A stretch of 64,000 bases of DNA, from positions 1,054,001 through 1,118,000 of the forward strand of contig NZ_FSQT01000001.1 in NCBI RefSeq assembly GCF_900143515.1. The letters run 5' to 3'. The notes under the pieces were generated by a model. That model was not told the DNA's origin and did not search any database. It saw nothing but the letters and a program-made list of their open reading frames with translations. Position 1 is the first letter of the stretch, and every line of letters begins with the position of its first letter. The position numbers and the translations under genes were made by a program. This DNA comes from Micromonospora cremea. Lineage in GTDB: Bacteria; Actinomycetota; Actinomycetes; Mycobacteriales; Micromonosporaceae. This document shows, piece by piece, positions 54,875 through 61,987 of the stretch.

Positions 54875-55936
54875 ATGACCCGGACCTTGCCGCGGACGCC
54901 GCTGCGACTGCTAGCCGTGCTGGCCGCAGTGTTCGTCACCGTGCCGATCGCACCCGCCACCGCGGTGGCGGAACCAACCAGCCCGACGCTGACCTGGGCG
55001 GTCCAACCGGCCAACCAGCAGGGCCCGGACGGCCGCCGGTGGGTCGAGCGCACGCTCGACCCGGGCCAGGTGGTGACCGAGCACCTGGCCGTGCGGAACC
55101 TCAGCGACGGCGCGGTGGTCTTCGCGCTGAAGGCGGCCGACGGCTACCTCACCGACAAGGGGCGCTTCAACATGCTCCCGTCCAACCGTGAGTCGACGGA
55201 CGGTGGCACCTGGATCAGGGTGCAGAAGACGGTCAGCGTCGGGCCGAACCAGACGAAGGTGGTGCCGTTCACCATCACCGCGCCCAACGACGCCACGCCC
55301 GGGGACCACCCGGCCGGCATCGCGGCGGCGGTCACGAGCGCGGGAGGCACGGTCGCCGTCGAGAGCCGGGTCGGGTTCCGGGTCATGCTGCGGGCCAGCG
55401 GCACGGTCACCGGGTCCCTGGCGATCAGCGGGCTGACCGCCAGGTACGAGCGCTCGTGGAACCCGTTCTCGGCCGGCACCGTCCATCTCAGATACACCAC
55501 GACGAACGACGGCAACATCGCGGTGACCGGCACCGGCCGGACGGCCGCCACCGGTCCGCTCGGGCTGGCCGCACGGCAAACCGCGACGACCGTCGAGGAG
55601 ACGCTTCCCGGGGGCACCCGGGAGGTCGGCGCCCGCCTCGACGGGGTCTGGGCGCTGGGCCGACTCCAGACGCGCGTCGACCTCACCCCGGCCATCCTCA
55701 GCGGTGACCCGGCCGGCGCCGAGATCAAGCCCGCCACCGCCACCGTCACGATCTGGGCACTGCCATGGCCGCAACTGGCCCTCGCCGCCGCGCTCGCAGC
55801 CCTCGCCCTCGCCATCCGGAACACCGTCCGCCGACGCCGGCGGCGAATCGCGCAGCTGCTCGCCGACGCCCGGAACGAGGGCCGGGCGGAAGCTCGGACG
55901 TCGGCCCTGGCTGGTAACGCCGCGAAGTCCTCCTAA
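54875..55936 (+). CDS. DUF916 membrane-anchored WxL-interacting-type protein
   Basis: A 353-residue protein with a signal peptide (1 to about 32), a DUF916-like beta-sandwich (about 35-165; LTWAVQPANQQGPDGRRW, VRNLSDGAVVFALKAADGYLT, VVPFTITAPNDATPGDHPAGI), a second beta-domain (about 170-280), one transmembrane helix (WPQLALAAALAALALAI, about 292-310) and a basic cytoplasmic tail RRRRRR followed by about 35 residues. This is the layout of CscA/WxLIP proteins of Firmicutes, which present WxL proteins at the cell wall. Placed among secreted arabinan enzymes, it may tether or organise them. Confidence 0.8.
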   Translation: MTRTLPRTPLRLLAVLAAVFVTVPIAPATAVAEPTSPTLTWAVQPANQQGPDGRRWVERTLDPGQVVTEHLAVRNLSDGAVVFALKAADGYLTDKGRFNMLPSNRESTDGGTWIRVQKTVSVGPNQTKVVPFTITAPNDATPGDHPAGIAAAVTSAGGTVAVESRVGFRVMLRASGTVTGSLAISGLTARYERSWNPFSAGTVHLRYTTTNDGNIAVTGTGRTAATGPLGLAARQTATTVEETLPGGTREVGARLDGVWALGRLQTRVDLTPAILSGDPAGAEIKPATATVTIWALPWPQLALAAALAALALAIRNTVRRRRRRIAQLLADARNEGRAEARTSALAGNAAKSS

Positions 55937-55965
55937 TTTCCCCCCGCCCGAAAGGACGATCCGCA

Positions 55966-58900
55966 ATGGTTGAATCCGACAAGATGCCCGTCAGCCGACG
56001 TCAGGTACTTCAGGCATCGGCCATTGGCGCCGCCGCCGTGGCCACCGCGGGCGCGCTCCCGGCGACCGCTGCCGAGGCGGCGACGGCCACCGGGACGACG
56101 ACCGCCCCGACCGCCCTGGGCGCGACCCCGGCCGATGCCGGTCCCGGCGGCACCGCCCCGGTCAGGCCGTTCCAGCTGCGGGAGGTGAAGCTGGGCGACG
56201 GCCTGCTCCAGGAGAAGCGCGACCGCATGAAGAGCTATCTCCGGCAGTTCGACGAGCGGCGGTTCCTTGTGCTGTTCAACAACCAGGCTGGTCGGCCGAA
56301 CCCGGCGGGCGTTTCCGTCCCGGGGGGCTGGGAGGACGGTGGACTGCTCAGCGGCCACTGGGCCGGCCACTTCATGACCGCCTTGGCGCAGGGCTACGCG
56401 GACCTTGGCGAGCCGATCTTCAAGACCAAGCTCGACTGGATGGTCGATGAACTCGCGGCGTGCCAGGCCGCGATCACCGCGCGGATGGGCGATGGCGGCC
56501 CGGGCGGTGAGGAGCCGCAGGAGCCGCAGATCGGCCGGGTGCCGGGCCGCTTCGGCAGCGCGCTGCGCCTGAACGGCCCCAGCCGGGCGCAGCACGTGAC
56601 CCTGCCGCAGGAGGCGATCAGCCAGCTCGCCGACTTCACGATCGCCACCTGGGTGAACCTCGGCTCCACTCAGAGCTGGAGCCGGCTGTTCGATTTCGGT
56701 CAGAACACCACGGTCAACATGTTCCTGACCCCGCGTGCTGGGGTTACCGGCAACGTGCCGCGGTTCGCGATCACGGTCAGCGGCAGCGGTGGGGAGCAAC
56801 GGATCGACGGTAACGCGGCGTTGCCGACCAACCAGTGGGTGCACCTGGCCGTCACCCTCACCCAGCAGACTGGCACGCTGTACGTCAACGGTCAGCAGGC
56901 CGGCCAGAACACGAACATGACCCTCAGCCCGGCCAACCTCGGGAACCCCGGCAACCGGTGGATCGGGCGGTCGCAGTACGGCGATGCGTTCCTGGACGCG
57001 AGCATCGACGAGTTCCACATCTTCGACCGGGCCCTGAGCCAGGCCGAGGTCCAGTCGATGCTGGACTCGCCGACCGGGAGCACCGCCGGCGGGTCGATCG
57101 CCTGGTACCGGTTCGAGGAGCAGGGCGGTACCGCGATCAAGGACGCCTCGCCCAACGGCCGGGACGGCGGCATCGTCGTGGCCCAGAGCAGCGGGGCCGC
57201 CGACTGGGTGCCGACCCACCCGGGTTATCTGGGCGCGCTGCCGGAGGACACGGTGCTGCGGCTCGGTCCGCCGCGGTGGGCCGTCTACGGCGGCAACGCG
57301 GCTACCAACACGTGGGCGCCGTGGTACACGCAGCACAAGATCATGCGTGGTCTGCTCGACGCGTATTACCACACCGACAACCACAAGGCCCTCGACGTCG
57401 TGGTCAAGATGGCCGACTGGGCGCACCTCGCGCTGACCATCGGGGACAAGAACCACCCCGCGTACGCGGGCCCGATCACCCGGGACAACCTGAACTACAT
57501 GTGGGACCTTTACATCGCCGGCGAGTCCGGCGGCGCGAACGAGGTGTTCCCCGAGATCTACGCGCTCACCGGCGACGCGAAGCACCTGGACACCGCCAAG
57601 CGTTTCGACAACCGCGAGTCGCTCTTCGACGCCTGCGTCGAGAACCGCGACATCCTGGTCACGACGCCGGCCACCAGGCCCGGTCGGCGCCGCCCGGATC
57701 GGCTGCACGTCAACATGCACATGCCGCAGTTCGTCGGCTACATGCGTGTCTACGAGCACAGCGGGGACCCCGAGTACTTCCAGGCCGCCAAGAACTTCTT
57801 CGGCATGCTCGTGCCGCACCGCAGGTACGCACACGGTGGTTTGGGCGGCAACTACCCCGGCTCCAACAACAACACCGAGTTGTTCCAGAACCGGGACAAC
57901 ATCGCGAACTCGATCGCCCAGGGCGGCGCGGAAACCTGCAGCGCGTACAACCTGCTCAAGCTGGCCCGCAATCTGTTCCTGCACGAGCACGACCCGGCGT
58001 ACATGGACCACTACGAGCGGGGGCTGTTCAACCAGATCGCCGGCTCGCGGGCCGACACGACCAGCGTCAGCAACCCACAGGTCACCTACTTCCAACCGTT
58101 GACCCCGGGCATCACCCGCAGCTACGGCAACACCGGGACCTGCTGCGGCGGGACGGGCCTGGAGAACCACACCAAGTACCAGGAGACGGTCTACTTCAAG
58201 TCCGCCGACGGCAACACCCTGTGGGTCAACCTGTACGTACCGTCGACCCTCACCTGGGCCGAGAAGGGCTTCGTCGTCACTCAGGAGACCAACTACCCGC
58301 GCGAGGACCACACCAAGCTGACCGTCAACGGCAGCGGCCAGCTCGACATCAAGCTGCGGGTGCCGGGCTGGGTCCAGAAGGGCTTCCACGTCACCATCAA
58401 CGGCGTCAGCCAGGACGTCGACGCGAAACCCGCCAGCTACCTGACGTTGAGCCGTACCTGGGCGCCGGGCGACACCATCGAAATCCGGATGCCGTTCAGC
58501 ATCCGGATCGAACGGGCGATCGACCGTCCCGACACGCAGTCGATCTTCTGGGGGCCCCTCCTCATGCAGATCCTCGGCAACCCCGGCAGCGGCAACTACC
58601 GCGAACTCTCCCTCTACCGCCACCTCAAGCGCGACGGAGACTACGCCCGCGCGGCGATCACCGCCACGGGCACCACGCAGGCGGGTGACGCGCTCTTCAC
58701 CACGCACGGCTTCAACCTGCGGCCGTACTACATCGGCGACGCCCAGGCCGCCTCGTCGTACTTCCGGCGGATCGAGCCGACGATCGTGTTCGGGTCGGTC
58801 GACACCGGGGTGCCCAACCGAAAGCGGAACGACGGGCTGCCGAACTACGACGTACCCGTGGCGGGCATTCCATCGCCGGGCAGTGACGGCCCGACCTTCC

Positions 58901-59064
58901 TCGACCTGGTCTGGGATCAGGCGCCCTTCACGAACCACGGCCAGTTCGTGTCGACCGTCAACCACGTCGCGCAGGCGTTCGTCGAGGCCGGAATCCTCAG
59001 CGAGCAGGAGAGGTCGATCGTCGTGACGAGCGCGGCTGAAACGAACAAGGAGCTCGCTCCGTAG
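55966..59064 (+). CDS. Tat-exported GH127-type (DUF1680) beta-L-arabinofuranosidase with inserted LamG domain
   Basis: A 1032-residue exported enzyme. The N-terminus has a Tat signal (SRRQVLQASAIGAAAVATAG). The GH127/146 fold starts at about residue 65 (LREVKLGDGLLQEKRDRMKSYL), is interrupted from about 188 to 400 by a LamG/concanavalin-like domain (FTIATWVNLGSTQSWSRLFD, TLYVNGQQAG, ASIDEFHIFDRALSQAEV) and resumes with the (alpha/alpha)6 barrel. The zinc-thiolate site is intact: Glu656 and Cys658 in AETCSAYN, Cys726-Cys727 in GTCCGGTG. It is a secreted counterpart of the cytoplasmic GH127 of this locus. ATG 55966 follows AAAGGA. A 16-bp terminator lies downstream. Confidence 0.9.
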   Translation: MVESDKMPVSRRQVLQASAIGAAAVATAGALPATAAEAATATGTTTAPTALGATPADAGPGGTAPVRPFQLREVKLGDGLLQEKRDRMKSYLRQFDERRFLVLFNNQAGRPNPAGVSVPGGWEDGGLLSGHWAGHFMTALAQGYADLGEPIFKTKLDWMVDELAACQAAITARMGDGGPGGEEPQEPQIGRVPGRFGSALRLNGPSRAQHVTLPQEAISQLADFTIATWVNLGSTQSWSRLFDFGQNTTVNMFLTPRAGVTGNVPRFAITVSGSGGEQRIDGNAALPTNQWVHLAVTLTQQTGTLYVNGQQAGQNTNMTLSPANLGNPGNRWIGRSQYGDAFLDASIDEFHIFDRALSQAEVQSMLDSPTGSTAGGSIAWYRFEEQGGTAIKDASPNGRDGGIVVAQSSGAADWVPTHPGYLGALPEDTVLRLGPPRWAVYGGNAATNTWAPWYTQHKIMRGLLDAYYHTDNHKALDVVVKMADWAHLALTIGDKNHPAYAGPITRDNLNYMWDLYIAGESGGANEVFPEIYALTGDAKHLDTAKRFDNRESLFDACVENRDILVTTPATRPGRRRPDRLHVNMHMPQFVGYMRVYEHSGDPEYFQAAKNFFGMLVPHRRYAHGGLGGNYPGSNNNTELFQNRDNIANSIAQGGAETCSAYNLLKLARNLFLHEHDPAYMDHYERGLFNQIAGSRADTTSVSNPQVTYFQPLTPGITRSYGNTGTCCGGTGLENHTKYQETVYFKSADGNTLWVNLYVPSTLTWAEKGFVVTQETNYPREDHTKLTVNGSGQLDIKLRVPGWVQKGFHVTINGVSQDVDAKPASYLTLSRTWAPGDTIEIRMPFSIRIERAIDRPDTQSIFWGPLLMQILGNPGSGNYRELSLYRHLKRDGDYARAAITATGTTQAGDALFTTHGFNLRPYYIGDAQAASSYFRRIEPTIVFGSVDTGVPNRKRNDGLPNYDVPVAGIPSPGSDGPTFLDLVWDQAPFTNHGQFVSTVNHVAQAFVEAGILSEQERSIVVTSAAETNKELAP

Positions 59065-59089
59065 GCCTCGCCCGGCTGCTGTGCTGGAC

Positions 59090-59124
59090 GGCCGTGGCCC
59101 GGTCGACCCGACCGGGCCACGGCC
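59090..59124 (+). terminator. perfect 16-bp stem-loop terminator
   Basis: GGCCGTGGCCCGGTCG at 59090-59105 pairs with CGACCGGGCCACGGCC at 59109-59124 around a 3-nt loop, 25 nt after the GH127-LamG stop. It closes the arabinan enzyme operon. Confidence 0.88.
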
Positions 59125-59287
59125 CTTCCGGCGCCGCCGCCGATCGACGGCGACCTGGTGTTGGTTTCGAGAGGTTTCGGGACGGGGCATCCCTGCCTGT
59201 GCAGGGCGCCAACCTCCCCGTGTAGCCTTCGGCCCAGGTAGGGGGTCCGGGCGTCCCGGTGGACCACGCCCGACGCCGCAACATTCC

Positions 59288-59301
59288 CGAAAAGGTTTTA
59301 G
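59288..59301. promoter_or_regulatory. LacI-type operator (site 3)
   Basis: CGAAAAGGTTTTAG, one mismatch from CGAAA-N4-TTTCG, 93 bp before the lacI ATG. It suggests auto- or cross-regulation by the two LacI paralogues. Confidence 0.55.
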
Positions 59302-59393
59302 GATGTGCTTCCGCTGGCTGATCGACAAGACACCCGGCGACGGCCTCGCCGACGCGCAGCGCACCTGTGTCGGTCGCTGAGAGGGAGCATCGC

Positions 59394-60422
59394 ATGACCA
59401 CCGAGCCCGAGGTCCCCGCCTACCGTCCGCCCACGCTCACCGATGTCGCCAGGCTCGCCGGGGTGTCCGTCGCCACCGCGTCCAAGGCGATCAACGGTCG
59501 CGGTGAGGTGCGGTCGACCACGAGAGTCCGGGTGCTGGAGGCTGCCGAGCTGCTGTCCTTCGCGCCGAACGCCCTGGCCCGCGGGTTGCTCAGTGGGCGG
59601 ACCGGGACCGTCGGCCTGCTGACGAGCGACCTGGAGGGGCGCTTCTCGATCCCCATCCTGATGGGCGCCGAGGACGCGTCGGGGGCCGGCCAGGTCTCGG
59701 TCTTCCTGTGCGACGCGCGCGGCGACGCGATCCGGGAGAAGCACCACGTGCAGGCGCTGCTGTCCCGGCGGGTGGACGGCCTGATCGTGGTGGGCTCACG
59801 CACCGATCCCCGCCCACCGCTGGCCGGCAACATTCCCGTGCCGGTCGTGTACGTCTACGCCCCCTCCGCCGACCCGGCGGATATCTCGATCACGGTCGAC
59901 AACGTGGGAGGTGGGCGGCTCGCCATCGAGCATCTGCTCGCGTGCGGCCGGCGCACCATCGCCCACATCACCGGGGAAGCCGGGTTCCAGGCGGCGAGGG
60001 ACCGCGCGGAGGGCGCGGCGGCCGCCCTCGCCGCCGCCGGGCTGAGGATGGTCGGCGACCGGCCCTACTTCGGGTCGTGGGACGAGTCCTGGGGGAGGGC
60101 CGCCGCGCACATGGTCGTGGAGCAACATCCCGAGGTCGACGCGATCTTCTGCGGCAGCGACCAGATCGCACGTGGTGTCCTGGAGACGCTGCGTGACTTC
60201 GGACGCGACGTGCCGCGCAGCATCTCGGTGATCGGCTTCGACAACTGGGAGGCCATCGCCGCGGACTCCCGCCCTCGGCTGACCAGCATCGACATGAACC
60301 TGAAGCACCTCGGCGAGGTGGCCGGCCAGCGGCTCTTCGCGGCGATCGAGGGTGCCGCGCCCAGCTCGGAGGAGTTTCCCGGTCGCGTCGTGATGCGCGA
60401 GTCGACCCTGCCCGTCGGCTGA
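59394..60422 (+). CDS. LacI family transcriptional regulator (paralogue A)
   Basis: A 342-residue LacI repressor. The helix-turn-helix is LTDVARLAGVSVATASKAIN, the hinge LSFAPNALARGL, and the effector domain runs from TGTVGLLTSD with the sugar-contacting blocks VFLCDARGDAIREKHHVQAL, FCGSDQIARGVLETL and IGFDNWEAIAADSRPRLT. Its recognition helix SVATASKAIN differs from that of paralogue B only in Ile for Leu, so both should recognise the same operator. ATG 59394 has GAGGGAG upstream; an in-frame start at 59367 is less likely. It faces paralogue B across 42 bp. Confidence 0.93.
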   Translation: MTTEPEVPAYRPPTLTDVARLAGVSVATASKAINGRGEVRSTTRVRVLEAAELLSFAPNALARGLLSGRTGTVGLLTSDLEGRFSIPILMGAEDASGAGQVSVFLCDARGDAIREKHHVQALLSRRVDGLIVVGSRTDPRPPLAGNIPVPVVYVYAPSADPADISITVDNVGGGRLAIEHLLACGRRTIAHITGEAGFQAARDRAEGAAAALAAAGLRMVGDRPYFGSWDESWGRAAAHMVVEQHPEVDAIFCGSDQIARGVLETLRDFGRDVPRSISVIGFDNWEAIAADSRPRLTSIDMNLKHLGEVAGQRLFAAIEGAAPSSEEFPGRVVMRESTLPVG

Positions 60423-60464
60423 GCACCGGCGGCCGTCACCCGCGCGCCACCGAAGGCCGCGGCC

Positions 60465-61487
60465 TCAGCGGTGGAGCACCGGGCCGGTCGACTCCCGCAC
60501 CACGAGGCGGCCGGGTTGCCGGATGACCCCGGCGCCGGGGTTGCCGTCCATCGCGGCGAAGAGATGGTTGACCGCGGCGGCCCCGAGTTGTTCGAGATTG
60601 AGGTCCACGGTGGTCAGGGGTGGTCGGCAGTCGGCCGCGAAGAACTCCCAGTTGTCGTATCCGACGAGCGCCACGTCGTCGGGGATCCGCCGACCGAGGT
60701 CGCGCAGGGTGTCGGCGGCGCCGGCGGCGACCTGGTCGTTGCCGCAGAAGATCGCGTCCACGTCCGGCCGGGCGGCGAGCAGCAGCCGGGCGGCGTGCCG
60801 GCCCCATCGTTGCGACCACTCGCCGTAGAGCGGATCGCCGGCTGGGGTGAGCCCCGCCTCGGCGAGCACGGTTCGCAGTCCGGCGGCGCGATCACGGGCC
60901 GCGCGGTAGGTGTCCGGCCCGGTGATGTGCCCGATCCGGCGGCGGCCGTGCGACACCAGGTGTTCGGCGGCGAGCCGGGCGCCGCCTTCGTCGTCGGCGA
61001 CGATCGACAGGTCGTTCGGATCAGTGGACTCGGCGTAGGCGTAGACCACCGGGACCGGGATGTCCTGTGTCAACGACGAGCGCAGGTCGTTGCTGTCGCC
61101 GACCACGATGAACCCGTCGACCTGGCGGGCGAGCAGGGTGCGGATGTAGTGCTGTCGGCGGATCGCGTCGCCACGGGCGTCGCAGAGCAGCACGGACATC
61201 TGCCCGTTGCCGAGGGCGTTCTCGGCGCCGAGCAGGATGGGTATGGCGAACCGGCCGCCGAGTTCGTCGGTGAGCAGCCCGACCGTGCGGGTGCGCCCGG
61301 AGATCAGTCCGCGGGCCAGCACGTTGGGCTGGAATGACAACTCGGCGGCAGCCCGCAGCACCCGTTCCCGGGTTTCCGGGGCGACCTCGGCGCGGCTGTT
61401 GAGTGCCTTGGACGCGGTGGCCACGGAGGTGCCGGCGCGGTTCGCCACGTCGCTCAACGTCACTGACTGGGATCGTCGTCGGCCCAC
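60465..61487 (-). CDS. LacI family transcriptional regulator (paralogue B)
   Basis: A 340-residue LacI repressor closely related along its whole length to the convergent neighbour. Helix-turn-helix LSDVANRAGTSVATASKALN, hinge LSFQPNVLARGL, effector segments VLLCDARGDAIRRQHYIRTL, FCGNDQVAAGAADTL and VGYDNWEFFAADCRPPLT. The GTG at 61487 directly abuts an operator-like element and has no ribosome-binding site, so the message may be leaderless. Its targets are probably the CGAAA-TTTCG sites upstream of the importer, both lacI genes and the GH92 gene; the inducer is presumably an arabinose- or mannose-containing sugar. Confidence 0.92.
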   Translation of the reverse strand: MGRRRSQSVTLSDVANRAGTSVATASKALNSRAEVAPETRERVLRAAAELSFQPNVLARGLISGRTRTVGLLTDELGGRFAIPILLGAENALGNGQMSVLLCDARGDAIRRQHYIRTLLARQVDGFIVVGDSNDLRSSLTQDIPVPVVYAYAESTDPNDLSIVADDEGGARLAAEHLVSHGRRRIGHITGPDTYRAARDRAAGLRTVLAEAGLTPAGDPLYGEWSQRWGRHAARLLLAARPDVDAIFCGNDQVAAGAADTLRDLGRRIPDDVALVGYDNWEFFAADCRPPLTTVDLNLEQLGAAAVNHLFAAMDGNPGAGVIRQPGRLVVRESTGPVLHR

Positions 61488-61513
61488 CGAAAGCCTTTCG
61501 CAAACATTTCAGG
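61488..61513. promoter_or_regulatory. composite LacI-type operator (site 4)
   Basis: CGAAA-GCC-TTTCG followed by CAA-ACA-TTTCAGG, the same layout as at 40398-40423. It touches the GTG start of lacI-B, an ideal autorepression position. Confidence 0.68.
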
Positions 61514-61629
61514 GTAGGTAGCGGGTGCCTGCTGCCCCGTGCTCTTCGCAAGCGTAGTGCGTACGCTGGCTCCGGGGAAGGTGACGGAGCTGTCGAGGGC
61601 GGTAGATCTCCACGCCCTCAACACCAACC

Positions 61630-61643
61630 CGAAAGGGTTTTCG
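61630..61643. promoter_or_regulatory. LacI-type operator (site 5)
   Basis: CGAAAGGGTTTTCG: perfect CGAAA and TTTCG arms with a 4-bp centre, between lacI-B and the GH92 gene. The flank TTTTCGGGACGG resembles the flank of the weak site near 59175. Confidence 0.65.
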
Positions 61644-61799
61644 GGACGGATCCCGTGCACGTCACCGCGTAGCTCCGGGCGTTGCCGGCCTGCCCGACGG
61701 CCGCTTGTTTCGCTCGGTTGAACCCATTGACACGGCCGTGATCCACCCGGGACCATCAGCGACAGTTCACTGCTCCTGCCTCGTCGTCACGAGTTCTCA

Positions 61800-61813
61800 T
61801 GACAACGATGTCA
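61800..61813. promoter_or_regulatory. LacI-type operator of a third class
   Basis: TGACAACGATGTCA has TGACA/TGTCA arms and a central ACGA, close to the TGACAACGTTGTCA pattern frequent for actinobacterial LacI regulators. It lies 175 bp before the GH92 gene. Confidence 0.55.
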
Positions 61814-61987
61814 GGCCGCGACTCCAAAGGAGAGCGCATGGCCGAGACCGGCTGGCTCACGGTCCACCCGGCCTGAGCGCCCGGTAGCACACCCACCCTC
61901 CGCCACCATCGACCGTTCCAGCCACGGTCCACTCCGCCCAGACGTTCGACGTACTCGACCCGGTTCGAGGCGAAAGGCCCTGCCCCT

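Larger units (their letters stand above)
59065..59393. promoter_or_regulatory. intergenic region before the rightward lacI gene
   Basis: 329 bp without a gene. It contains the terminator at 59090-59124, a weak CGAAA-TTTCG-like site (CGAGAGGTTTCG, 59168-59179), a 6-bp hairpin CCCTGC/GCAGGG at 59191-59206 and an operator at 59288-59301. Confidence 0.6.
61488..61987. promoter_or_regulatory. divergent region lacI-B / GH92
   Basis: 500 bp without a supported gene. It holds the composite operator at 61488-61513, a palindrome at 61630-61643 and another type of LacI-like site at 61800-61813. An AAAGG at about 61973 could serve the GH92 start. Short reading frames here have no start context or homology. 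Confidence 0.6.

Noticed and set aside
55933..59364. A 1143-codon open frame on the minus strand opposite the GH127-LamG gene.
   Set aside because: It is the high-GC antisense shadow of a clearly homologous gene; it shows no domains and an Arg/Gly/Val-biased composition.
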